Assembly (NCBI GenBank): GCA_900541175.1
Contig: UQIT01000005.1
Coordinates: 1 to 64,000, forward strand
Direction of reading: 5' to 3'
DNA from: an uncultured Collinsella sp.
Lineage (GTDB): Bacteria > Actinomycetota > Coriobacteriia > Coriobacteriales > Coriobacteriaceae
DNA length: 64,000 bases
The notes under the pieces are model-generated. The model made no database searches, was not told the DNA's origin, and saw only the letters and a program-made list of their open reading frames with translations. Shown in pieces: positions 8,310 through 16,943 of this stretch (positions are counted from its first letter, which is position 1; the number at the start of each line of letters is the position of its first letter). A program made the position numbers and the translations under genes.

Positions 8310-9059
8310 TCACCGACCCAACATGAATTCCATCGCGCGAAGGCGCTGATCGGTGTGCGTCGCAGCCCAAACATGCGAAAGCCCGAGCAGGAATGCCGCC
8401 GTATGCGGGTCGATTCGCTCGGCCATGAGCGCATCGAAGGTCATGGACATGAGGGCGCGCAGCCATGCGGTCTCACCGGTCGACACCAGTTCAGCACCTG
8501 GAACGCTCGACGCGCACGACCCGCACATGAGACCGCCCGCCTGGGCTGAAAAATACGACAGCATGGGGTCTCCGCACAGCACACAGGCCGAAAAATCGGG
8601 ACGATAGCCAACGTGCGATAGCAGCTTAAAGACATATGCCGCCACAAGTAGGTCCATATGTGCCGTGTCAAGCCCGCTGCCCACCAGGGCAAGCGCTCGC
8701 TGCGTTATGGCAAAGGTAAACGGGTCCTCGGCGTCCTCGAACGAGCACACGCGCGCGACCTCGGCGATCGCGCTTGCGGCGCAGGTCGTCTCGTAATCGG
8801 GCGCAGCGCCGAGCGGCGCCTCCATAAGCTCGGCCTGAGAAACCACGTCGAGTGACCGTCCATGTGCGAGCAGCATATCGACCGTACAGAACAGCTCGCA
8901 GCGCGCAGCCAGGCGTCCGCCGGGTTTGCGGGCGCCCTTTGCCACTGCACGAACCTGCCGTCCCCGCTCGTCAAGCATCGTCAAGATCAGGTCGGTCTCT
9001 TTGAGCTTCGTCTTGTCGAGGACGAGCACCTTGGTGCGATATGTCCGGGAGCCTGCCAT
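8310..9059 (-). CDS. recO: DNA repair protein RecO
   Basis: Loads RecA at gaps in the RecFOR recombination-repair pathway. The 249 residues have an N-terminal OB fold (YRTKVLVLDKTKLKETDLIL) and a C-terminal zinc-binding region with CVLCG and CGSC pairs near residues 155-180. It sits 15 nt after era, as in many Gram-positive genomes, at the end of the long lepA-to-recO gene run. The ATG start fits the family. Confidence 0.93.
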   Translation of the reverse strand: MAGSRTYRTKVLVLDKTKLKETDLILTMLDERGRQVRAVAKGARKPGGRLAARCELFCTVDMLLAHGRSLDVVSQAELMEAPLGAAPDYETTCAASAIAEVARVCSFEDAEDPFTFAITQRALALVGSGLDTAHMDLLVAAYVFKLLSHVGYRPDFSACVLCGDPMLSYFSAQAGGLMCGSCASSVPGAELVSTGETAWLRALMSMTFDALMAERIDPHTAAFLLGLSHVWAATHTDQRLRAMEFMLGR

Positions 9060-9074
9060 GCGCGCCGCGCGTCC

Positions 9075-10142
9075 TTAGTCCTCGGCGTTGTAGCCAAAGC
9101 GGCGAATCTGGGCCTCGTCGTCACGCCAGCCGGCCTTGACCTTCACGTCCAGCTCCAAAAAGACCTGCGTGCCAAAGATGCGCTCAAGATCGCGACGGGC
9201 GTCGATACCGATATGCTTGATCATCTCGCCGCCCTTACCGATGATGATGCCCTTTTGGCCCTCGCGCTCGACGTAAATGGTGGCGTGCACGCGCAGCACC
9301 TTCTTGGTCTGCTCGAGCGCATCGCAGATCACGCCAACGGAGTGCGGAATCTCATCACGGGTGCGGCGCAAGACCTTCTCGCGCACAAACTCGGCAACGA
9401 GCGTCTCATCGGAAGCGTCGGTACCCATGTCCTCGGGGAACCAACGCGGACCCTCAGGCAAAAAGTGCGCAACGGTCTCGATAAACGCATCGACGTTGAA
9501 GTTCTTGACCGACGACGTCACGATCTCGTCGTCATATTCCATGAGTTCGTGGGCTGCCTTAAGCTGCTCCATGACCTGTGCGGGGTCGGCCTCATCGGCC
9601 TTGGTGAGCACCAGGACCTTCTTGGAACGAGCGTTCTTGACGCGCTCGGCAACCCAGGCGTCTCCCCTGCCGATCGGTTTGGTGGCATCAATCAAAAACG
9701 CGACAACATCAACATCGTTCAGCTCGAACAACGCGCTCTTGTTGAGCTCGGATCCCAAGCCGTCCTTGGGCTTATGAATACCGGGGGTATCGACAAAGAC
9801 CAGCTGGTAGCCGGGGCGGTTGACGACGGCGCGCATGCGGCGGCGGGTCGTCTGGGCCACCGGCGAGGTGATGGCGACCTTTTTGCCATAGCAGGCATTA
9901 AGCAGCGTAGACTTGCCAGCGTTGGGACGACCGACCAGGGCCACAAAGCCGCTGCGGAAACCGGACTCAACGTCGCCAAAGCCCGCGAGGTTGTCGTCCT
10001 CGTCGCACAGGGCGTCGAGTTCCTCGTCGCTCATACCCTCAAACGGGTCGAACTCCTCGACATCCTCGAGCTCCTCGGTATCCACCGCGTCCAGGACCTC
10101 GTCATCCAAAACTTCATCGGTAGACTGCATATTGTCGGACAT
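9075..10142 (-). CDS. era: GTPase Era
   Basis: Essential GTPase that binds the 3' end of 16S rRNA during 30S maturation. G1 is GRPNAGKST at residues 71-79, G3 is DTPG, and a C-terminal KH domain carries IIIGKGGEMIKHIG. Total length is 355 residues, about 55-60 more than usual, because of a strongly acidic N-terminal extension (residues 1-60, many D/E). The G4 motif reads TKAD in place of the usual NKxD. The start is ATG with AAAGGG 6 nt upstream; an internal Met at residue 5 is an alternative, but neither removes the extension. It lies between dgkA and recO. Confidence 0.95.
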   Translation of the reverse strand: MSDNMQSTDEVLDDEVLDAVDTEELEDVEEFDPFEGMSDEELDALCDEDDNLAGFGDVESGFRSGFVALVGRPNAGKSTLLNACYGKKVAITSPVAQTTRRRMRAVVNRPGYQLVFVDTPGIHKPKDGLGSELNKSALFELNDVDVVAFLIDATKPIGRGDAWVAERVKNARSKKVLVLTKADEADPAQVMEQLKAAHELMEYDDEIVTSSVKNFNVDAFIETVAHFLPEGPRWFPEDMGTDASDETLVAEFVREKVLRRTRDEIPHSVGVICDALEQTKKVLRVHATIYVEREGQKGIIIGKGGEMIKHIGIDARRDLERIFGTQVFLELDVKVKAGWRDDEAQIRRFGYNAED

Positions 10143-10154
10143 GGAAATCCCTTT

Positions 10155-10532
10155 CTAAATAAAGCCGAGCGCGTGGGCAAATACCAGCACGCCCACAATC
10201 GCGGCGGTGATGGAAAGAACGTATACAGAGGCGGCGGCGATGTCCTTCGCACGCTTGGCCAGCGGATGGAGCTCCTGGGTCGCTAGGTCGACGATAGCCT
10301 CCATAGCGGTGTTGCACAGCTCGCCGTGAATCACCAGGCCACAACAGATGATAATCGTGGCCCACTCGGCAATGTCCAGTCCCACGATACAGCCGGCAAT
10401 GACGGTGCACACGCCCGCCACGAGCATGACCTTAATGTTGCGCTCGGTCTTGACGGCGGTGACGAAGCCCTCCATAGCGTAAGAAAACGACTTTAAGAAG
10501 GACGGATGGTCCTTGTTCGATCCGGGAATCAT
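10155..10532 (-). CDS. dgkA: Diacylglycerol/undecaprenol kinase family protein
   Basis: Small integral membrane lipid kinase of the prokaryotic DAGK family. In Gram-positive relatives these phosphorylate undecaprenol. The 125 residues contain three hydrophobic segments and the family active-site run HGELCNTAMEAIVDL, with E and N residues in expected positions. The start ATG has AGGAG 6 nt upstream. It is packed between ybeY (9-nt gap) and era (12-nt gap), the classic order phoH-ybeY-dgkA-era. Confidence 0.93.
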   Translation of the reverse strand: MIPGSNKDHPSFLKSFSYAMEGFVTAVKTERNIKVMLVAGVCTVIAGCIVGLDIAEWATIIICCGLVIHGELCNTAMEAIVDLATQELHPLAKRAKDIAAASVYVLSITAAIVGVLVFAHALGFI

Positions 10533-10541
10533 AGACGGCTC

Positions 10542-11051
10542 CTAGTCGTGGGCGTGGTTGGTGATGGGGCCGACGTGGACTAGCTTGGGGTCCTCGCCGC
10601 GCTCGAGCGCCAAATCGCGCAGGATGGCGTCCTCGCGGGCCTCCATGACCTCGGCCTCGTCGTCCTCGATGTGGTCATAGCCCAGCAGGTGCAGCATGCC
10701 GTGTACGAGCATCAGACGGCACTCGTCAGCAGGGCTATTGCCAAAACCGGGGGCCTGACGGGCAATAACCTGCGGGGCCAAGATAATATCGCCGAGCTCG
10801 AGCGTCTCATCGACGGGAATGTCATTGTCAAAGGCCGAGTCGCACTCAAACGAGAGCACATCGGTGGTGCGGTCGATACCGCGCCACTCGTGGTTGAGCT
10901 CGTGCATCTCGTCCTCGTCGACATACGAAAGGGAAATCTCGACTTCACGTTCAACGCCCTCGGCGGCAAGCACAACCTCGCAGATGTGCTCCACCTCCTG
11001 CGCGTCAAGCAGCGTATCGAGCTCGGCGTCGTTGCTGATCAATACACTCAA
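10542..11051 (-). CDS. ybeY: Endoribonuclease YbeY
   Basis: Metal-dependent RNase for 16S rRNA 3' maturation and ribosome quality control. The 169 residues carry the zinc motif HGMLHLLGYDH (H-x3-H-x5-H) and an N-terminal LSYVDEDEMHELNHEWRG block. Translation starts at TTG, whose TTGA overlaps the phoH stop by 4 bp, which implies coupled translation. No ATG is available near this position. Confidence 0.95.
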   Translation of the reverse strand: MSVLISNDAELDTLLDAQEVEHICEVVLAAEGVEREVEISLSYVDEDEMHELNHEWRGIDRTTDVLSFECDSAFDNDIPVDETLELGDIILAPQVIARQAPGFGNSPADECRLMLVHGMLHLLGYDHIEDDEAEVMEAREDAILRDLALERGEDPKLVHVGPITNHAHD

Positions 11052-12034
11052 CGGGACTCCTTTCGGTCACGCGGGCGCTGCTCGCGCACATCATCATAAG
11101 TATCGTATGCCTCGACGATACGTCCCACCAGGGCATGGCGCACCACGTCGGCACGCTCGAGGTGCGAAAATGCGACATCGTCGACACGGCCCAAAATCTT
11201 CTCGACATCCGCCAAGCCACCACGACGACCCACCAGGTCGCGCTGGCTCAGGTCGCCGGTGATCACGAACTTGGAGTTAAAGCCCAGGCGCGTCAGAAAC
11301 ATCTTCATCTGCTCAGGCGTGGTATTTTGTGCCTCATCGAGTACCACGAAGGCATCGCTCAGCGTACGACCGCGCATATAGGCAAGCGGGGCGATCTCGA
11401 TCACGCCGCGCTCCATAAGCTCATCGGTGCGCTCGCGATCCATCATGTCAAAAAGGGCGTCGTAGAGCGGACGCATGTAGGGATCGATCTTTTCCTCGAG
11501 GGTACCGGGCAAAAAGCCCAGGTTCTCCCCCGCCTCGACAACCGGACGCGTCAAGATCAGCCGGCCCACCTCGTGGCGCTTGAGCGCGGCAACGGCGAGC
11601 GCCATGGCCAGATAGGTCTTACCGGTACCGGCAGGACCCAAGCCAAAGGTGATGGTATGCGAGCGAATGGCATCCACATAGCGCTTTTGCCCGAGCGTCT
11701 TGGGACGAATGACACGGCCGCGATACGAAAGCAGCACGTCATCGCGAAGCGACCTAGCCTCGTGCTCACCGTCGCGCAAGACGGCCAGGCAGCGAGAGAC
11801 ATCGTCGGCAGACAGCGTGCGCCCAGCGGCCGCCTCGCGAAAAGCGTGCTCGAAAAAGCGCGCCACGAGTTCGACCTCGTCCGGGTCGCCGCTCACGGCG
11901 ATGCTATCGCCACGGGCGACCACGTGGGCGCGAACCAAGCTCTCGAGCGCACGAAGGACGCCGTCGCCGGCGCCCAAAACGCGCGAGGGATCAATCCCCT
12001 CGGGAACGGTAAGTCTAATCTTCGAGGCTTCCAT
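11048..12034 (-). CDS. phoH: PhoH-family ATPase
   Basis: Cytoplasmic P-loop ATPase of the PhoH/PhoL group, often linked to ybeY and implicated in RNA metabolism. The 328-residue protein has Walker A GPAGTGKT and Walker B VVLDEAQN. ATG at 12034 was chosen over the longer frame because GGGAGG lies 6 nt upstream and the extra residues overlap mtaB. It overlaps mtaB by 20 bp and ybeY by 4 bp. Confidence 0.94.
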   Translation of the reverse strand: MEASKIRLTVPEGIDPSRVLGAGDGVLRALESLVRAHVVARGDSIAVSGDPDEVELVARFFEHAFREAAAGRTLSADDVSRCLAVLRDGEHEARSLRDDVLLSYRGRVIRPKTLGQKRYVDAIRSHTITFGLGPAGTGKTYLAMALAVAALKRHEVGRLILTRPVVEAGENLGFLPGTLEEKIDPYMRPLYDALFDMMDRERTDELMERGVIEIAPLAYMRGRTLSDAFVVLDEAQNTTPEQMKMFLTRLGFNSKFVITGDLSQRDLVGRRGGLADVEKILGRVDDVAFSHLERADVVRHALVGRIVEAYDTYDDVREQRPRDRKESR

Positions 12035-13307
12035 GAACCTCCCTGCGTGCATGGACCAGGCCGGAATCATCGACTCCGATGATAACAACATCGAGCAGGC
12101 ACGGGGCTGTGAGTCCACGGGTATCGTCAAGACGAGCATGATGGAACGAGCCAAGTGTCAGGTTGTCAGCATACTCGAGCACGGCACGCTCGACCGTGCC
12201 CACGCGACGACGAGCGTCGGCAATAGCGAGCTCCTGCGCGGCGGCCCGCATACGGCGGCTACGCTCGGCCATAACCTCGGGCGGCACTTGGTCGGGCATG
12301 TCGGCAGCAAGGGTACCGGGACGCTTGCTATAGCGGAATACGTGCATACGCGAGAAACCCACACGGCGGCACAGCGCCAGCGACTCCTCGAATTCCTCGT
12401 CCGTCTCGCCGGGGAAGCCGACGATGACATCGCACGAAAGAGACACAAGGGGCAAGTTGGCGCGAATCATGCGCACCGTGTCCTCAAAGGCCTCGGCGCT
12501 ATAGGGACGGCCCATGCGATGCAGGGTCGCCGTGCAGCCGGACTGCACGGGCAGGTGCAAAAACGGGGCGATACGCTGCGGATAGCGCGCCATAACCTTA
12601 AGCAGGCGCTCAGAGATATCCATGGGCTCGATCGAGGAAATGCGCACATGCGGAATAGACGTGCGCTCCATGATGGCCTCGAGCAACTCATCGATTTCGA
12701 CATGCTCGTCGGTCGCGCTCTTGCCATCGTAGGCACCCAGGTTCACACCGGTCAGCACTACCTCGGGCACGCCGGCCTCCTGGGCCTCGCGAACTTGCTC
12801 GAGCACGGACTCGACGGGCACGGAGCGCTCGGGGCCGCGCGCCTTCCACACAATGCAATAGGTGCAGCGGTGGTTGCAGCCGTCCTGAATCTTCACGCCC
12901 AGGCGAGAGCGACCGAGCGCATCGACCACCTCGCCATCGCTGCAGGCGGGAACGCTATCGGACTCAACGCCCAACACCTCGCAGACACGTTCGGCGACAT
13001 CGATCTTGGACGGCTCGGCGATCACGCGATCCGAAAGCTCCAGCAGCTCCTCGGGATGCAAATTAACCACGCATCCGGTCACGACCACATAGGGCTCGTT
13101 TGGATGGGCCAGCGCATGACGAACGGCCTTACGGGTCTTGGCCTCAGCCTCGCCCGTAACGGCACAGGTGTTAATGACGATCAGATCGGCATCCTGGGGC
13201 TCCACCATAGCAAAGCCCAAGCGTATAAGATCGGCAGTGATACGGTCAGACTCAACCCGGTTGACACGGCAGCCGAGGTTGACGACGGAAATATGGGGTG
13301 CGAGCAC
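12015..13307 (-). CDS. mtaB: tRNA (N6-threonylcarbamoyladenosine37-C2)-methylthiotransferase MtaB
   Basis: Radical-SAM enzyme that converts t6A37 to ms2t6A37 in ANN-decoding tRNAs. The 430 residues show an N-terminal UPF0004 domain (VNLGCRVNRVESD, VINTCAVT, VTGC as [4Fe-4S] ligands) and the radical-SAM cluster motif CNHRCTYC. A TRAM-like C-terminal end follows. The start is GTG with AAGGAG upstream. It lies 9 nt after dnaJ1, in a position often taken by rsmE/mtaB genes in dnaJ operons. Confidence 0.93.
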   Translation of the reverse strand: MLAPHISVVNLGCRVNRVESDRITADLIRLGFAMVEPQDADLIVINTCAVTGEAEAKTRKAVRHALAHPNEPYVVVTGCVVNLHPEELLELSDRVIAEPSKIDVAERVCEVLGVESDSVPACSDGEVVDALGRSRLGVKIQDGCNHRCTYCIVWKARGPERSVPVESVLEQVREAQEAGVPEVVLTGVNLGAYDGKSATDEHVEIDELLEAIMERTSIPHVRISSIEPMDISERLLKVMARYPQRIAPFLHLPVQSGCTATLHRMGRPYSAEAFEDTVRMIRANLPLVSLSCDVIVGFPGETDEEFEESLALCRRVGFSRMHVFRYSKRPGTLAADMPDQVPPEVMAERSRRMRAAAQELAIADARRRVGTVERAVLEYADNLTLGSFHHARLDDTRGLTAPCLLDVVIIGVDDSGLVHARREVHGSLED

Positions 13308-13316
13308 GCGGGCTCC

Positions 13317-14465
13317 TTAATCGAGGATATCGTCGAGGGCACTCTTGATACGGTCGGTCACCGACTTCTTACCGGAAGCGACGTCATCGCCCATATCATC
13401 GGCAAAAGCACGGAGCAGCTCGCGCTGCTTATTGGAAAGATTGGTGGGAACGACCACGCGCAGTTGCACGATCAGGCGGCCACGCGAACCGCCACCGCCA
13501 ATGCGCGGCATGCCGTAATTATTGACGCTCACGGTGTCGCCGTACTGGGCACCGGCGGGAACCGTCACCTTAACGACCTCGTCGGGCATAATGCCCTCGA
13601 CCTCGATCTCGCAGCCGAGCGCAGCCTGCGCAATCGAGATATCGCTCACCAGGTACAGGTCGTCACCGTTGCGCTTAAAGCGCTCATGGTCGGCAACGCG
13701 CACGTTGACAATCAGGTCGCCCGAAGGCTCGCCGCGAAGGCCGGCCTCGCCAAAGCCGCTCACACGCAGCTGGCGACCGGTCGAAACGCCGGCGGGAATA
13801 TCGATGTCAATCTTTTCATGCGAAGGCGTGCGGCCCTGACCGTCGCAGGTCTCGCAGGGATGGTCGATAACCGTGCCCTCGCCATGGCAGTCAGGGCAAG
13901 GCGAGGAAGACTGAACCTGGCCCAGGAACGAACGCTGAACCGTCGTGACGTAGCCCGTACCGTGGCAGCGGCCGCACTGCTTTTCCTGTGCGCCCTCTGC
14001 CCTACCGGTGCCATTGCAGTCCTCGCAAGGAGCAAGGCGGTCATAGCTGATTGTCTTTTTGCAGCCGAGTGCCGCCTCCTCGAGCGTCACCGAAAGGGAG
14101 ATGGCCATATCGCGACCCCGGCGGCGCTCGCGACGGCTGCGGGCGCCACCGCCGGCACCGCCGCCAAAGAACGACGAGAACAAGTCGTCCATGCCCATGC
14201 CACCAAAGATATCGTTGATATCGACGTAGCCTGAACCACCAGGGCCGTCGGCAGTGCCGTAACGGTCGTAGTTAGCACGCTTCTGCTCATCGGAAAGAAC
14301 GGAATACGCCTCGTTAAGCTCTTTAAACTTGGCCTCGGCCTCGGGGTCGTCCGAAACGTCCGGGTGTACGGTACGGGCCTTCTTTAGAAACGCGCGCTTA
14401 ATCGTCCGCGCGTCGGCATCCCTGTCGACGCCAAGTACCTCGTAGTAATCCCTATTTTCCGACAC
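13317..14465 (-). CDS. dnaJ: Chaperone DnaJ
   Basis: Hsp40 co-chaperone that stimulates DnaK ATPase. The 382 residues have a J domain with HPD, a Gly-rich stretch, four CxxCxGxG zinc repeats (CEDCNGTG, CGRCHGTG, CPDCHGEG, CETCDGQG) and complete C-terminal substrate domains. The start is GTG (MSENRDYYEVLG) with GGAAGGA 8 nt upstream. A second, unusual DnaJ homolog lies directly upstream in the same direction. No hrcA, grpE or dnaK is in the window. Confidence 0.95.
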   Translation of the reverse strand: MSENRDYYEVLGVDRDADARTIKRAFLKKARTVHPDVSDDPEAEAKFKELNEAYSVLSDEQKRANYDRYGTADGPGGSGYVDINDIFGGMGMDDLFSSFFGGGAGGGARSRRERRRGRDMAISLSVTLEEAALGCKKTISYDRLAPCEDCNGTGRAEGAQEKQCGRCHGTGYVTTVQRSFLGQVQSSSPCPDCHGEGTVIDHPCETCDGQGRTPSHEKIDIDIPAGVSTGRQLRVSGFGEAGLRGEPSGDLIVNVRVADHERFKRNGDDLYLVSDISIAQAALGCEIEVEGIMPDEVVKVTVPAGAQYGDTVSVNNYGMPRIGGGGSRGRLIVQLRVVVPTNLSNKQRELLRAFADDMGDDVASGKKSVTDRIKSALDDILD

Positions 14466-14546
14466 GACCGAATCCTTCCGACTTTCATTATTGTCACAGT
14501 GCGTCCTATACCCAAGCAGGGCCGGCCGCAAACAGAGGGTTTGATG

Positions 14547-15650
14547 TTATTGCATTTGGTACGGCGAAAGCATGGCCCGTTGCGAGCAGCTCGCGAACCA
14601 AACCGACACGAGCGCGAACATGAAGCCGTTGGCAAAACCGTTGGCAAACTGCATCGCACCGCGCTTCCACCACAGCAAGCTGCGATGAAGCACGCCGTCC
14701 GAAAGCACCATGAACAGGCCCATGGTAAACGGAATAAAGCACATCACGGCAAAGGCAGAGAACACGCCCGAGATGGCCGAGAGTACCAAAAACGGCGCCA
14801 CGATGCCCATCAGGTAAAAACCGGTACGGGCCTTGCCTTCCAGACGCTCGGCCTCAACATGGGCACGGCCGACAAGATCGCCGCCCGAGGCACCGTTGGT
14901 GCCGGCGTGACCCATGCCGCCAATGCGGACCTCGTCGCCATCGTGCGTGCCGGCAGGAAACTCAATTGTCTGCTCGGAGGTCACACGGGTTCGACCGCTG
15001 CCGCCGCAATCGGGACAGGGGTCGGCGACGACCTTACCGGAACCTCCGCACTCGGGGCAGACCGACTGGAACGTGCCGGCACCGAACAGGAAGGACAGGT
15101 CGACGTCGATGTGGCCGCGACCGCCGCAGCTCGGACAGGTATGTGCATGCTCGGACGAAACAGAACCCGAGCCTCCGCAGTGACCACAGGTATCGAAGCG
15201 CGTATAGCGAACGGTCTTGCGGGCACCGCCCTTGGCCTCCTTGGCGTCGAGCTTAATATCGACGACCACGTTGGCGCCGTTCTCGGGATTATAGGCAGCC
15301 TGCCCGCGACGCGGCTGGCCCCAGGCGCCCCCGAAGGGGAAACCGCCGTCAAAGGGATTGCCGTAACCGGCGCTGCCGGCATAGCCACCGCCATAGGGCG
15401 AAGCCGTCGGTGCACCGGCAAAGGGATTGCCCGAGCGCATGGCGTCGTAGCGCGCACGCTTCTGCTCGTCCGAAAGCACGGCGTAGGCCTCGGAAACCTC
15501 TTTAAACTTTTCCTCGGCATCAGGTTCTTTGTTGACGTCCGGATGGAGCTTGCGGGCCTTTTGCTGGAAGGCCTTCTGAATATCACGCGAGGTGGCGTCC
15601 TTGGAGACACCCAAAATCTCGTAGTAATCTTTTTCGTTCATCGTCGCCAT
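14547..15650 (-). CDS. DnaJ-like protein with C-terminal membrane segments
   Basis: J-domain protein of 367 residues. Visible parts in order: J domain (residues 5-70, HPD at 36-38), Gly/Phe-rich linker (75-120), four zinc repeats (CGHCGGSG to CPDCGGSG, 155-220), and the opening of the first substrate domain up to about residue 265. After that the usual C-terminal substrate and dimerisation domains are absent. Instead residues 278-355 form two to three hydrophobic segments (MGIVAPFLVLSAISG, AVMCFIPFTMGLFMVL, ANGFMFALVSVWF). This predicts a membrane-anchored Hsp40. ATG at 15650 has GGAGG 9 nt upstream. It lies between hemW and dnaJ, a place where hrcA is common in other genomes. The function is not known to me. 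Confidence 0.85.
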   Translation of the reverse strand: MATMNEKDYYEILGVSKDATSRDIQKAFQQKARKLHPDVNKEPDAEEKFKEVSEAYAVLSDEQKRARYDAMRSGNPFAGAPTASPYGGGYAGSAGYGNPFDGGFPFGGAWGQPRRGQAAYNPENGANVVVDIKLDAKEAKGGARKTVRYTRFDTCGHCGGSGSVSSEHAHTCPSCGGRGHIDVDLSFLFGAGTFQSVCPECGGSGKVVADPCPDCGGSGRTRVTSEQTIEFPAGTHDGDEVRIGGMGHAGTNGASGGDLVGRAHVEAERLEGKARTGFYLMGIVAPFLVLSAISGVFSAFAVMCFIPFTMGLFMVLSDGVLHRSLLWWKRGAMQFANGFANGFMFALVSVWFASCSQRAMLSPYQMQ

Positions 15651-15708
15651 GCGCGGCAACCTCCTGCTCACAGCAGCGTATATATTGCGGTAATTCTACC
15701 CGAGCGGC

Positions 15709-16941
15709 CTAGGCTAGACCCCAAAACAGCTCGAACAGCACATTTCCATCGAGCCAGCCCAAGTGGGTGGGCGCTAAACGAGCACGGACATGGCCCGCGA
15801 GGACGTCTGCCGAAGTGAAGGGTCCCTCATGGACTCCGAGCGTCTCGGGCACCCAAGTGGCAAGACCCAATTCGAGCGCGCGATCGCAGACAGCTGCCAG
15901 CTCGCCCGTTGGGATGACGCAAGCTGCACGAACCAACAGATCGGACGCAATACCGCGCGTCAAGCGACAAGCGAGCATCAGGTCTTCAGCCGCAGCCTCA
16001 CGCTGCGACAGATATTCGGCCTCGAACGCCGTCGCGTCATCGTCACGTTGCACCAGACGCACGCGGTACGAATCGCCTCGAGAAGACACGCCGGGGAACA
16101 AACCTGCAAGACGATCGAAATCCTCGGCATCGAGCATGCCCGCGGCAGAGCGACCCAGGCCCAAATAGCCCTGGCCGGTCCAGTAGGCAATGTTATGGGC
16201 GCACTCATGTCCGTCGAGCGCATAGCTTGCCACCTCATACGGGTGATAGCCGGCCGCACCCAGACGCTCACGCGCCACATCCATGCACGAAGCTTGAAAA
16301 TCCTCGTCGGGCTCTACCGACTCGTCGCGGCACGCCATGCGATAAAGGGGAGTCCCCTCCTCAAGCGTGAGCGGGTAGACCGACACATGATGCGGAGCCG
16401 CCGCCAGCACGCCATCGAGCGTGCGCCTCCAACTCGCTGCGGTCTGCCCGGGAAGTCCGCACATAAGGTCGCACGACACGTCAAGCCCAGCGTTCTTGAC
16501 TGTCGCGATGGCGGCGAGCGCCCGATCGGCATCGTGAATACGGCCGATAGCGGTAAGTTCGATGTTATCGAGCGTTTGCACGCCCAGAGAGACGCGTGTG
16601 ACACCAACCTTGGCAAGCGCAGCGGCAAGCTCGGCGGTCAGCGACTCGGGATTGGCCTCGCAGGTAAACTCAACGGGGGCGCACCACGCACGAATACGCC
16701 GCGCCAGCTCCACCAGGCGCTCCCCCGCCAGCGACGGCGTACCACCGCCAACATAGACGGTGCGGATCTGTTCAAGGGCCCTAGCCTTGCCAAAAGCATC
16801 GAGGCGCGCGAACAACTGCTCAAAATAGACATCGAGCGCAGCGCTCAGGTCGCACGGAGCAAAACTGCGCGAGTCAAAGTCGCAGTACCGGCACTTTTGG
16901 GCGCAAAACGGCACGTGCACGTACAGCGCGGTAACGGCCAC
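15709..16941 (-). CDS. hemW: Radical SAM heme chaperone HemW
   Basis: Coproporphyrinogen-III-oxidase-like radical-SAM protein; HemW family members bind heme and help insert it into targets. The 410 residues include the cluster motif CAQKCRYCDF, the GGGTPS block and the HemN C-terminal domain. The start is GTG with GGAGG 7 nt upstream, inside the last dusB codons (gap 2 nt). It leads the dnaJ genes, as hemW commonly does. Confidence 0.92.
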   Translation of the reverse strand: MAVTALYVHVPFCAQKCRYCDFDSRSFAPCDLSAALDVYFEQLFARLDAFGKARALEQIRTVYVGGGTPSLAGERLVELARRIRAWCAPVEFTCEANPESLTAELAAALAKVGVTRVSLGVQTLDNIELTAIGRIHDADRALAAIATVKNAGLDVSCDLMCGLPGQTAASWRRTLDGVLAAAPHHVSVYPLTLEEGTPLYRMACRDESVEPDEDFQASCMDVARERLGAAGYHPYEVASYALDGHECAHNIAYWTGQGYLGLGRSAAGMLDAEDFDRLAGLFPGVSSRGDSYRVRLVQRDDDATAFEAEYLSQREAAAEDLMLACRLTRGIASDLLVRAACVIPTGELAAVCDRALELGLATWVPETLGVHEGPFTSADVLAGHVRARLAPTHLGWLDGNVLFELFWGLA

Positions 16942-16943
16942 CC

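Noticed and set aside
11700..14234. Plus-strand open frame of 844 codons opposite phoH, mtaB and dnaJ
   Set aside because: Antisense shadow of three genes with clear catalytic motifs.
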